DNA of 64,000 nucleotides from JARIHD01 sp963815935 (GTDB taxonomy: Bacteria; Patescibacteriota; Saccharimonadia; Saccharimonadales; UBA4665), in assembly GCA_963815935.1 (NCBI GenBank), contig CAWFIL010000001.1:77799-141798 (forward strand), in the 5' to 3' direction. The notes under the pieces are model-generated. The model searched no databases, had not been told where the DNA came from, and worked only from the letters and a program-made list of their open reading frames with translations. Shown piece after piece: positions 16,006-23,588 of the stretch. Each line of letters begins with the position of its first letter. Position 1 is the stretch's first letter. The position numbers and the translations under genes are program-made.

Positions 16006-16030
16006 AACCGCTAAAAACGGTTGCATTTTA
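16006..16030 (+). terminator. Weak hairpin terminator after the DMT gene
   Basis: AACCG (16006-16010) pairs with CGGTT (16018-16022) around an A-rich loop, followed by GCATTTTAC. The stem is short and the T run interrupted. Confidence 0.35.
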
Positions 16031-16085
16031 CTTTGCCTTATATAAAGTGAGGGCATAAGTAAGGAATAATAGGCATTGTAGATCT

Positions 16086-17531
16086 ATGACTGACGGCATT
16101 TTTGAGTACGACCCCACATCAAATCTTGAAGCATTACACTTTAGCGACGATCTACGGTTTGGTGTGGATTCGACCATAGCAATAGGTGACCGCATACACG
16201 AAGACTGGAGGCTTGGACTCGACATTCGAGTTAAGGGCGACCAAACCCTGGTAAGCAAAACCGAAATCGACACCAACATATGGTTTAACGATCAGGCTAA
16301 TCAGCGATACGGAGGCCGCGCGGCGGTTAAGGGCGAAGAAGTCCCCATGGCAGCAACCGCCCCACCCGAACCGGGCGAGCCAATGCGCATTTGGACTCTT
16401 GACACCGGCGACGGTTCCGGCGAACTGGCTGCTACCCATCGTGACCGAAACACAGGCGATCCAATCAGCCCCAAAAGACCCGTACCGGCCAATGCCGATC
16501 CAGAACTTATTTTAGAAAGCGAGCGCACCACTTGTACTGGCCTGGGGCTAATTAAGGATGGCAAAGTATGGTCCGGCGTCGCCTACAACCCCTTCAAAAA
16601 GCGGCTTGTGGTTGCCGACCGTGATTTGGGTGGCACCTTCCTGGTAGACCTAGACGACATGCAAGCGGACGGCACAGCCCTAGGACGGCGCCTCGAAGTT
16701 AGCGAAGCTCCACTTATGCCCGGCAACACACCGTGGGATCATGCCACATGGGACGGAGGCGCAATAGATGTGCAACTGCTGCAACAAGCGCTCAAGACAC
16801 CGCCGCTCAATCACTATTCGGCAATAGACCAGGCAGTAGAGGTTGCGCTTGGCAACAGCGACGGCGCTGTCTTTGCCGGCGACACTCTGCACGATATCGT
16901 CCCATCGCTTGCTATTGTTCACTTTGCGGGCGGGGTTGTCTTTGGAATAAACGGTGAGCTAATCGACCCCAACAACTTCTCGACCGAGCCGCCCGCTGGC
17001 ATAGCCTACACCAACCGGGTCAACTATCTGGCTTTCATGCGCGCGCTGCAGACAGGCGAGACAGAAAGCCCGCTAAATACCATCTGTGTCGCCGATTACG
17101 ACGGCGAACGATTTGCCGTAACGCTAGGTGACTTCTTTGGCGGCGTACTCCTCCGGCAGTCATCCAACAAGATAGTAGACTACGGCCATGAGGAAGGACA
17201 GGTTCAGCCCGACAAGATCGTCGTTAAAGGGTTTGGCTACCAAAGGGGCGACTATATTTCCCGTCGCGAAGCGCGACAGCTCAGAAGGTTGACCCAGGAG
17301 ATGGGAGGCCCGAAGTGGACGTACAAGAACGAGCTGCACGTAAACGGCCTCATGATGATAGGCACAGCGCGCGTGCCGCACCCTGAGCAGTCCGTTACTT
17401 TTGATACCACTGACGGCGAACAAGTAACAACCACCGCCGGAGACCTCGTACTAAACGCGCTGCGCATGGCTGTTAGCCAAAAAATAAGACACGCCGCAGC
17501 CAGACGCCAGCAGCAAGCGCTAGCGCGATAA
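16086..17531 (+). CDS. Hypothetical 481-residue soluble protein
   Basis: I do not recognise the family. The product is acidic, without signal peptide or membrane span, and rich in beta-strand-like segments with Gly/Asp turns (DTGDGSGEL, NPFKKRLVVADRDLGGTFLVDLDDM, VKGFGYQRGDYIS). An alpha-helical basic tail (MAVSQKIRHAAARRQQQALAR) ends it. The C-terminal third is somewhat more conserved-looking. It is convergent with the next gene, overlapping it by 12 bases. There is no strong ribosome site at the ATG. Confidence 0.7.
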   Translation: MTDGIFEYDPTSNLEALHFSDDLRFGVDSTIAIGDRIHEDWRLGLDIRVKGDQTLVSKTEIDTNIWFNDQANQRYGGRAAVKGEEVPMAATAPPEPGEPMRIWTLDTGDGSGELAATHRDRNTGDPISPKRPVPANADPELILESERTTCTGLGLIKDGKVWSGVAYNPFKKRLVVADRDLGGTFLVDLDDMQADGTALGRRLEVSEAPLMPGNTPWDHATWDGGAIDVQLLQQALKTPPLNHYSAIDQAVEVALGNSDGAVFAGDTLHDIVPSLAIVHFAGGVVFGINGELIDPNNFSTEPPAGIAYTNRVNYLAFMRALQTGETESPLNTICVADYDGERFAVTLGDFFGGVLLRQSSNKIVDYGHEEGQVQPDKIVVKGFGYQRGDYISRREARQLRRLTQEMGGPKWTYKNELHVNGLMMIGTARVPHPEQSVTFDTTDGEQVTTTAGDLVLNALRMAVSQKIRHAAARRQQQALAR

Positions 17532-17978
17532 ACCAGACCAGCGCTTTTTTATTTCGTACCCAGCGATGGCCAGTGCGTAAAAGAACACGTCGGCACTAAA
17601 CTTGCCGACAATAAAGCCCAGGGCATAGGGCTTTATGTGCTGGGGCACCACCAACATAGCCAGGGGCCGAATAAATATATTGTCGATAATTTCGGCAGGC
17701 GCAAACTCTACAAACAAACTCGTGCCGCTTTTTGCCAAAACCGCAGGTAAGCGCTTCCGGAGTGGTACATCTTTGTAGCGCAGCCCATGTTTTAGTAGCT
17801 CGGCAGCAACAAAGTAACCATAGAAGCCTATGCCTTCTCCTACAAACCCTGCACCTGCAGCAGCGATATACGAATGTGTGTGGCTATAAGTAATTAGCGC
17901 CAGTGCGAGCGCCAAGATCGTACCAAGTGACTCGGCGGGCGCGTAATGCCATAACCATTCTTTTAATTTGTGTTGCAT
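17520..17978 (-). CDS. Small integral membrane protein, about 4 TM spans
   Basis: This 152-residue protein has hydrophobic spans near residues 17-32, 36-56, 95-115 and 122-140. The phrase APAE occurs twice (YAPAESLG, FAPAEIIDN), suggesting an internal duplication of two-span units. No catalytic motif is clear. A TGCTATGGT extended -10 lies about 11 bases before the ATG, so the leader is very short. Function unknown. Confidence 0.65.
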   Translation of the reverse strand: MQHKLKEWLWHYAPAESLGTILALALALITYSHTHSYIAAAGAGFVGEGIGFYGYFVAAELLKHGLRYKDVPLRKRLPAVLAKSGTSLFVEFAPAEIIDNIFIRPLAMLVVPQHIKPYALGFIVGKFSADVFFYALAIAGYEIKKRWSGLSR

Positions 17979-18191
17979 GCTGCCTCGTTACCATAGCAGT
18001 ATATACCCAACGGCTCCGAGCAGAGCACTATACATGGGCATATATTTTGTATGTTCTAATATGAGATTAGGTAATTGTCAACATTGCGCGCATACTGGTA
18101 GCAATGGACCACCCCAATACTAAATGACAGCAGGGAGCAGGCGTCAAGATTGTTGTTGGCCTAACAAACAATTAAAAAGAAGGATACTCAC

Positions 18192-18329
18192 ATGGCGTTT
18201 TTTTCTCCCACACACTTACCACAATCTAAGGTTCACCACACAGAGTACATCCGTACCGAGAACGAAGCTAAAGGCGATGCACCCGCACCAGCCGTGCCAG
18301 TAAAGCCTGCCGAACCAAAAACCGCGTAA
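18192..18329 (+). CDS. Small 45-residue protein
   Basis: A 45-codon gene starts at ATG 18192, about eight bases after a strong AGAAGGA ribosome site, and is followed five bases later by a textbook terminator. The product starts MAFFSPTHLPQSKV and ends in an Ala/Pro-rich tail (APAPAVPVKPAEPKTA). It has no membrane span. The strong translation and termination signals make it a believable small protein of unknown role. Confidence 0.6.
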   Translation: MAFFSPTHLPQSKVHHTEYIRTENEAKGDAPAPAVPVKPAEPKTA

Positions 18330-18334
18330 GCTCA

Positions 18335-18365
18335 AGAACTCCGCCAGCTAGGCGGAGTTCTTTTT
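18335..18365 (+). terminator. Intrinsic terminator
   Basis: AGAACTCCGCC (18335-18345) pairs with GGCGGAGTTC plus T (18351-18361) around AGCTA, followed by a T run to 18365. This is the strongest terminator in the window. Confidence 0.9.
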
Positions 18366-18388
18366 ACATAACCTCATAAGGAGACACT

Positions 18389-18451
18389 ATGTCCAAAGAC
18401 AAAGGGCGAAGAGCCGTCAAGAAGCCCAAGCAACCCAAGCCAACCGTATAG
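18389..18451 (+). CDS. Tiny basic 20-residue protein
   Basis: A 20-codon frame (MSKDKGRRAVKKPKQPKPTV) follows an AAGGAGA ribosome site at ideal spacing. Short Lys/Pro-rich proteins beginning MSKDKG occur in many bacteria, from memory, with no known role. It lies just after the preceding terminator, so it relies on read-through or on its own weak promoter. It ends eight bases before the convergent VOC gene. Confidence 0.5.
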   Translation: MSKDKGRRAVKKPKQPKPTV

Positions 18452-18459
18452 AATAATAG

Positions 18460-18819
18460 TTACGCTTTTTGGAAAAAGACCAGGCGGTAGCCATCCGGGT
18501 CAGTAACCAGCAGTTCGCGGCGCCCCATAGCAGAATCAGTTGGCTCGCCAAGCGGCTTAATGCCCTTGGTTATGAGCTCTTGATTGTATTCGTCAACACT
18601 ATCTACGGCAACGTATACCAACGGACCAGTACCAGTTACTGAGCTTGTTTGTTGGTTACTGTCAGTGGCATGGAACTCAATCCAAAACCAGTTTACGTAT
18701 ACTGTGAGCGCTCCGTTTTCTTGTTTGCCAAAGCGAAAACCTAGTGCTTCGTAAAACTCAGCAGTCTTGGCCAGGTCTTTTACATAGTACGCTACGCCGG
18801 AAATACTTTTTAGTTTCAT
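18460..18819 (-). CDS. Glyoxalase/VOC-superfamily protein
   Basis: This 119-residue protein shows the vicinal-oxygen-chelate fold: two beta-alpha-beta-beta-beta repeats starting LKSISGVAYYVKDLAKTAEFYEALGF and GPLVYVAVDSVDEYNQEL, ending VTDPDGYRLVFFQK. Candidate metal ligands (His near 54, a final Glu position) are only partly kept, so it may bind rather than transform its ligand. It has an AAGGAG ribosome site and is divergent from a MarR regulator, which probably controls it; such pairs often serve in antibiotic or electrophile resistance. Confidence 0.82.
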   Translation of the reverse strand: MKLKSISGVAYYVKDLAKTAEFYEALGFRFGKQENGALTVYVNWFWIEFHATDSNQQTSSVTGTGPLVYVAVDSVDEYNQELITKGIKPLGEPTDSAMGRRELLVTDPDGYRLVFFQKA

Positions 18820-18861
18820 AGGTGTCTACTCCTTGCATTTGTCATTATTTAGTTCTAAAAT

Positions 18862-18878
18862 CAAGATACTTTATATTG
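18862..18878. promoter_or_regulatory. Candidate MarR operator
   Basis: CAAGATACTTTATATTG is a 17-base dyad (CAA-n-ATA-nnn-TAT-n-TTG) in the 71-base gap between the divergent VOC and MarR genes. It overlaps GATACT and TATATT, the likely -10 region of marR, so binding would block transcription. Confidence 0.5.
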
Positions 18879-18890
18879 GAATTGCGGTCA

Positions 18891-19358
18891 ATGACAAAGT
18901 TCGAAAAAGAAGATTTAGGGGCTCAGGTGATCAGAGGCGCACGTGAATACGGCATCAGCTCGGTGTTATTTCGGCACGCCATAGGTGAACGACTGGGGGT
19001 GAATGTAACCGACATGGAATGTCTGGGAGTGCTGTTCTTTAAGGGCACCGCATCACCGGGCGAGCTAGCCATGCACACTGGGCTTAGTTCGGGTGCAACC
19101 ACTGCCATGCTAGACCGTTTACAAAAGAGCGGTCTTATTGTGCGCCAGCCAAACCCCAACGATGGTCGCGGTGCACTTATTGCCGTTGCACCAGATGCCG
19201 CACAAAAGGTCGGCCCCATGTTCGCACCAATTAGAGATGCCCAGAATGAGCTGTTAGCTAGCTATTCCAAACAAGAGCTACAGTTACTAATAGACTTTTT
19301 TGGCAAACTCACTGCAATCTGGGAAGCCGAACGAAAGAACCTGGCCGAACAGGACTAG
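18891..19358 (+). CDS. MarR-family transcriptional regulator
   Basis: This 155-residue winged-helix protein matches MarR: a helical dimer end, then recognition region PGELAMHTGLSSGATTAMLDRLQKSGLIVR and the wing NPNDGRGALIAV, then a long C-terminal helix. The frame is open from 18822, but the ATG at 18891 gives the family's usual length and lies after the candidate promoter. It probably represses itself and the divergent VOC gene in response to a small aromatic or oxidant ligand. Confidence 0.88.
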   Translation: MTKFEKEDLGAQVIRGAREYGISSVLFRHAIGERLGVNVTDMECLGVLFFKGTASPGELAMHTGLSSGATTAMLDRLQKSGLIVRQPNPNDGRGALIAVAPDAAQKVGPMFAPIRDAQNELLASYSKQELQLLIDFFGKLTAIWEAERKNLAEQD

Positions 19359-19361
19359 TAC

Positions 19362-19874
19362 CTACACGGTTGCTGGCGGCTGCGGGGGAACGATCGGGGC
19401 ATCTTGTTCGGAGTGACCCGCCTGGTCCATGGTAGAAGGATACGCTTCGGAGCCTTTAGTCTCGAGCATAACATCTTCTTGCTGACCCTCTGGCTTGAGG
19501 ATGGCATCAACAAAGCGGTCGAGCGCATCGTTGGTAAGGTTGGCCTTTACTGCATACCCAGCTATGCCCAGCTCACGGATACCGGCTGGCGCATCAGCTT
19601 CGTTAAGATTAGAAATAATTAGCACCTTGATGTTCTTGCCCCAGTCACTAGCGCGCATCTGGGCCAGGATCTGGTCACCGGCAATTTTTGGCACCATCAG
19701 GTCCAGGAGCACCAGGCTTGGCGCTTCGCGCTGGATGGTCGCCAAGGCCTCGATACCGTCGTACGCCGTAAAACAGGTGTACCCAAGTATCTCTAGGCGC
19801 GTCTTGTATATATCTGCCAGTGCGGCATTGTCCTCGACAATAACAACTTTGAGTGGGGAGTTTGTTGGATTCAT
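19362..19874 (-). CDS. CheY-like response regulator with acidic tail
   Basis: A receiver domain of about 120 residues (VVIVEDNAALADIY, phospho-accepting Asp in LVLLDLMVP, signalling KAN lysine in YAVKANLTND) is followed by a 45-residue acidic/proline-rich tail with no DNA-binding domain. No histidine kinase is adjacent. The start is set at the ATG at 19874 (MNPTNSPLK) because TACTAT (19886-19881, minus strand) ends six bases before it, a leaderless arrangement. A longer frame to 19925 would overlap this promoter. Confidence 0.85.
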   Translation of the reverse strand: MNPTNSPLKVVIVEDNAALADIYKTRLEILGYTCFTAYDGIEALATIQREAPSLVLLDLMVPKIAGDQILAQMRASDWGKNIKVLIISNLNEADAPAGIRELGIAGYAVKANLTNDALDRFVDAILKPEGQQEDVMLETKGSEAYPSTMDQAGHSEQDAPIVPPQPPATV

Positions 19875-19935
19875 ACTGTAATAGTAAGCCACCGGGCTAG
19901 GTTTGGCTATTGCAGACACGCCCAAGCACTTACGC

Positions 19936-19941
19936 TACAAT
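19936..19941 (+). promoter_or_regulatory. -10 box for leaderless Pr6Pr mRNA
   Basis: TACAAT ends six bases before the ATG at 19948. Together with the opposite-strand TACTAT at 19881-19886 it makes a compact divergent promoter for two leaderless genes. Confidence 0.5.
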
Positions 19942-19947
19942 ATGCTT

Positions 19948-20571
19948 ATGAATAAACGACAGTGGGTTGCATACGGTCGCATTATGCTTGGTATACTCGT
20001 GTTTGCGGCACTATTCGCACAGGCGGTGCGCTTGCAGCGAGCGGGCGTTTTCAGGCCGCTCAATTACTTTGGATATTTTACGAATTTGAGCAATATTATC
20101 GCCGGGGGCGTGTTGATAATCGGTGGCTCTTATTTGCTTAGCGCCGAGGGGTCCGATAAACGTCTAGTCGTCGTTCGCGGCGCAGCCACACTATATATGG
20201 CAGTCACTGGTATTATTTACATAACATTACTGTCAAACGAAGACCTAGGGCTGCTCATGCCATGGGTGAATATCGTAACGCACATCGTCATGCCGCTTGC
20301 CGTTGTGGCAGACTGGTTATTGTGGCCGCCAGGCTCCGGTGTATCGTGGCGCTCTATGTCGGCATGGTTTATTTTTCCGGCTATTTATTTGCCCTATACG
20401 CTAGCCCGAGGGCACGCCACCGATTGGTATCCATACCCATTTCTTAACCCGGCCAAGACAAACGGCTATCTCGGCGTGGCTGCGTATTGCCTCGGTATAT
20501 TGGTGGTCTTTGGAGCAGTTAGCTGGGCGCTGGCGTATGCGTCGCGGCGCACGTTTCGTAGCACAAAATAA
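19948..20571 (+). CDS. Pr6Pr/AIG1-like integral membrane protein
   Basis: This 207-residue protein has six hydrophobic spans and the Pr6Pr-type signatures FGYFTNLSNI near 36-45, NIVTHIVMPLAVVADW near 110-125 and DWYPYPFLNP near 165. In eukaryotic AIG1/ADTRP relatives, the matching Thr and His form a hydrolase active site acting on fatty-acid esters; whether the bacterial branch does so is unknown. The start is taken at the second in-frame ATG because of the -10 spacing. Confidence 0.75.
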   Translation: MNKRQWVAYGRIMLGILVFAALFAQAVRLQRAGVFRPLNYFGYFTNLSNIIAGGVLIIGGSYLLSAEGSDKRLVVVRGAATLYMAVTGIIYITLLSNEDLGLLMPWVNIVTHIVMPLAVVADWLLWPPGSGVSWRSMSAWFIFPAIYLPYTLARGHATDWYPYPFLNPAKTNGYLGVAAYCLGILVVFGAVSWALAYASRRTFRSTK

Positions 20572-20631
20572 CACAGTTCACTGCAACACACACTTGACCA
20601 ATAATCGTCTATGTTGTAATGTCTAGGCGCA

Positions 20632-21585
20632 ATGAGGAGTACACGATTTGAGGCCACTGGGCCGCTGCCAGAAGAGATTGTAGATATGATCATGCCGCCC
20701 ACTTTAGAGGCGGATGATGCAGCTATTGAAGAAGACCAGCCCGATGGAGGTCGTTTCTCGATACTTAAATCTGCCGCCCTGTGGGCTAATAATATCCGCT
20801 ACAAAGGGACGGAGATGCCAGACGTCGAAGCCATGAACGAGGACATGCCAGACGCGGTGGTAGAGCGGCTGAGGGCATCGTTGCCGGCAGGGTTCTTTAC
20901 CCCGCGCGGAAACGCCCACCAAGCCGTATGGCGGCTGATGGACACATTTCGTGGCATGGCAGCCGAGAAACGCCAGGAGTCTTCGCTATTCGACACAGCC
21001 GACGCGTTTCAACGGTCGACAGTACACTTGCGGTCTTACCCCGCCTATGCCGCCCACCAGCTGGGGGTCGCATTAGACAAGCGCCAAGAGGCTGTAGCAA
21101 GCGAAGTGTACGCAAATACCCTCAATACAAAGATCCCGCACGATGTAGCTACAGACTTTTTTGTGAGTGAGCTCTGCTTGACCATCTACGACAAGCACCC
21201 GCGTTCTAGCGGGCGGCTGGTTGTGTTCGAGGACGCCGTCGAAGCAGCGCAAATGAGTACAGAAAAAGAATTTACGCACCTCAAAGATATGACTCGCGAG
21301 CTAAGAGTGGTCTCACATGCCGTATTAATTGACGGCGGCAGAAAATATGGTGATATTTTTGGTGCCATAACCCGCATAGGTCTGAGCAAACCGCAAGCAG
21401 TTAGGCTTAAAGAGCTTTCACGAATGATGGGTCAAACCCCCGAATCCTATGCAAGCATATACGGTCGCCCCGCGTGGGAGTTGCCCTCACTCAAGGACGA
21501 ATACCGCAGACTATCGACCATAGGAAGTTATGGCTGGGCTTCTGCGATTGCCATCAAGCCGCATGTGGCGCGCTTAATTCGCTAA
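20632..21585 (+). CDS. Hypothetical 317-residue soluble protein
   Basis: I do not recognise this protein. It is predominantly alpha-helical with no membrane span. The first 40 residues are acidic, and the middle is rich in Arg/His (MAAEKRQESSLFDTADAFQR). A TTGACC and an extended -10 TGTTGTAAT (ending at 20620) lie just upstream, making a leader of at most a few bases. It immediately precedes the promoter of the envelope operon, but a separate promoter there argues that it is not part of it. Confidence 0.65.
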   Translation: MRSTRFEATGPLPEEIVDMIMPPTLEADDAAIEEDQPDGGRFSILKSAALWANNIRYKGTEMPDVEAMNEDMPDAVVERLRASLPAGFFTPRGNAHQAVWRLMDTFRGMAAEKRQESSLFDTADAFQRSTVHLRSYPAYAAHQLGVALDKRQEAVASEVYANTLNTKIPHDVATDFFVSELCLTIYDKHPRSSGRLVVFEDAVEAAQMSTEKEFTHLKDMTRELRVVSHAVLIDGGRKYGDIFGAITRIGLSKPQAVRLKELSRMMGQTPESYASIYGRPAWELPSLKDEYRRLSTIGSYGWASAIAIKPHVARLIR

Positions 21586-21589
21586 ATAG

Positions 21590-21618
21590 TTGACATAAGT
21601 TCTACGTCAGTGTATTAC
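21590..21618 (+). promoter_or_regulatory. Near-consensus promoter of the envelope operon
   Basis: TTGACA (21590-21595), a 17-base spacer ending in TG, and TATTAC (21613-21618) form the best sigma-70 promoter in the window. It leaves a leader of about 145 bases before the GTG at 21772. Confidence 0.75.
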
Positions 21619-21665
21619 TAAACCTAAACGTGCATGAGCCGTTTCGCTTCACTCGGTCACGAGCG

Positions 21666-21726
21666 ATAAATAGACAGAGCTAGAATGACAACTGTGCAAG
21701 GGTCATTACGACGCTCTGTTATTTAT
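21666..21726 (+). promoter_or_regulatory. Long hairpin in the envelope-operon leader
   Basis: ATAAATAGACAGAGC (21666-21680) pairs with GCTCTGTTATTTAT (21713-21726) with one bulged G, and AATGAC (21684-21689) pairs with GTCATT (21702-21707) inside. There is no T run, so it looks like a leader control element or stability hairpin rather than a terminator. Confidence 0.6.
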
Positions 21727-21771
21727 AGGGTAGGTTGGGGTTAAACCGACAAAAGTAGAGGGGATATTTGG

Positions 21772-22944
21772 GTGCAAGGCAACGAAACTCAACCGATTAT
21801 CGAACCACCGGAAGAAGAAATACAAGGTACAGAACAGTTCGACCAGACAGAAGAACTTCATCCTCGTACTATCGAAGGCACAATTGTTGATGACGTGCCC
21901 GACGAGATCATCGTCCGACACACAGGCAACGGTCTATTCGGCATTAGCCGTTTGCGACTTAGCCTAGGCGCAGGCGTTATGTCATTTGTCACGCTTGCTG
22001 GGCTGGGCGTGGTTGCCAGTTGCCATCCAGAAGTGGCAGACCCTAAACATAGCAGGGTTTCGATCCGAACCGTTGCGGTCAAGCCCATAGCGCTTGACTG
22101 TTCTTCGGTAGTTGTCGACGAAGTAGACGCAAAACTTGCGACTCAGGCACAGATCTTGGGCCACGACATCTCGAGCATAGGATACACTGCGAGTATAACC
22201 GGCAAAATCCTGGAACTGGTGTGTGCCAAAACAGCGTTAGCCAACAAGCCAGGCGATCCTTCACATGCAACCGAAACCGCACGTACGCCAGCCGTACGCA
22301 TCGTTGACGGGCCAGTCAAGGATGAAGCCGATGGCTCAAGGGTACAAACCAAGCAAGTCCGAATAGACATCCAAAGCTTAGTGGCTGTGGGTATTATGGA
22401 CCCGTCAATTCGTGACGATATTGAGCCTAAATTTGCGACCAAAATCGCGGGTGCCGAATCGGCAATCATCAGCGCAGAGTTTGAAGCGCTCTGCAACACA
22501 GTGACCCTTTTGCAGGCACGAGACCAATGTGGTGCGGTGGCGCACAGCTTTGACTCTTGGGACACTGGCAAGCGAGCAGATCTCGATGCTGCCGCCCGAG
22601 AAAAGGTACTCGAAGAAGGCAAAGACTGCCTTAGCCCAGCCTGGCCAAGCATTGCCGTCGCCATCAGGAAGACCTACGAAGCCCAGGGCGCAAAACCCGG
22701 TGACGTTACTGTCGTATTCGTCGACGGTCCAAATGGTAACGAGACGACCAAAACTCCCACCTTTAGCAAAGAGCCCTTTAGCGAACTATACAAAGACGGC
22801 GTACTCACCCGAGACAAAAACAACAAGCCAATCCTTAAGCTCAAGACAGAATCACAACAGGACATCTGCAAAATTGATAACGATTCGATAATTGCCAATA
22901 ATGGCGTCTTGCCATCGCCTTCGGCCTCAACAGGAGGAAACTAA
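21772..22944 (+). CDS. Envelope operon gene 1: single-span membrane protein
   Basis: This 390-residue protein of unknown family has a short acidic cytosolic part (about 65 residues), one membrane span near 66-85 (AGVMSFVTLAGLGVV) and a 300-residue external domain. The external part has about seven cysteines (including CSSVVV, LVCAKT, LCNTV, DQCGAV, DCLSP, DICKI), suggesting disulfides. The last pair, roughly 85 residues apart, resembles the end of gene 3. It starts at GTG after AGAGGGG. Its stop overlaps the next start (TAATG), so the operon is tightly coupled. Confidence 0.7.
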   Translation: MQGNETQPIIEPPEEEIQGTEQFDQTEELHPRTIEGTIVDDVPDEIIVRHTGNGLFGISRLRLSLGAGVMSFVTLAGLGVVASCHPEVADPKHSRVSIRTVAVKPIALDCSSVVVDEVDAKLATQAQILGHDISSIGYTASITGKILELVCAKTALANKPGDPSHATETARTPAVRIVDGPVKDEADGSRVQTKQVRIDIQSLVAVGIMDPSIRDDIEPKFATKIAGAESAIISAEFEALCNTVTLLQARDQCGAVAHSFDSWDTGKRADLDAAAREKVLEEGKDCLSPAWPSIAVAIRKTYEAQGAKPGDVTVVFVDGPNGNETTKTPTFSKEPFSELYKDGVLTRDKNNKPILKLKTESQQDICKIDNDSIIANNGVLPSPSASTGGN

Positions 22945-23576
22945 TGTCACCACAAGAATCACGCGGGTTTGAGATAGACTTTACCGTCCCTATAGCCCAA
23001 GAAGTGGAACCCCCATCCGACGATGCAATAGAACCAGAGCCTGTACGTGAGGCAGACTCCGAGGCGATACCAGCGACCAGCGAACGGTCAGAAGAACGAG
23101 TACGGGCGGGCACAGGCCCGTTTGTTATAGAGGCGATCGTGCCTCCTCGGCCAAAGACAACCGAGCCCAGGCGGGCCAGTACACTCAGCGACGCCGAAAC
23201 CGCCGAGCAGCCCGCAACACAGGAAGGTCAGGATGGCACCGAGAAGGTCGATCTGCAGGCCGTATTAAAAACCGTACAGGACCAAACGGCGATCATTGCC
23301 GCGCTATTAGCCAAAGAGACACTGCCGGTCAAAAGAGACGACGGGGACGTTGAGCCTCCAGACCGACGATCGGGCGGCAGGCGTGAGGTCAAAGTCAAAG
23401 ATATCGACATTTCAAGACGATTTTATAAGGTAGCGTGCGCGCTCGCATTCGTCGTGCCAACAGTAATGGGCGTCCAAGCGTACGAACAGCTTTCGGGCGA
23501 ATCATGGACAACCATACCGCACACGGCTGTCGAAGCGACCCGCACAGTCACCAGTTTTGTAAGTCATTTTATATAG
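22944..23576 (+). CDS. Envelope operon gene 2: bitopic protein
   Basis: This 210-residue protein has a long disordered, acidic/proline-rich cytosolic region (residues 1-150), then a single span near 155-178 (FYKVACALAFVVPTVMGVQA) and a short external tail of about 30 residues. The weak helical segment KVDLQAVLKTVQDQTAIIAALLAKE near 95-118 may form a coiled coil. AGGAGGAAAC provides the ribosome site inside gene 1. No family was recognised. It may link the cytosolic coiled-coil protein of gene 4 to the membrane proteins. Confidence 0.65.
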   Translation: MSPQESRGFEIDFTVPIAQEVEPPSDDAIEPEPVREADSEAIPATSERSEERVRAGTGPFVIEAIVPPRPKTTEPRRASTLSDAETAEQPATQEGQDGTEKVDLQAVLKTVQDQTAIIAALLAKETLPVKRDDGDVEPPDRRSGGRREVKVKDIDISRRFYKVACALAFVVPTVMGVQAYEQLSGESWTTIPHTAVEATRTVTSFVSHFI

Positions 23577-23588
23577 GAGCCGAGTCCC

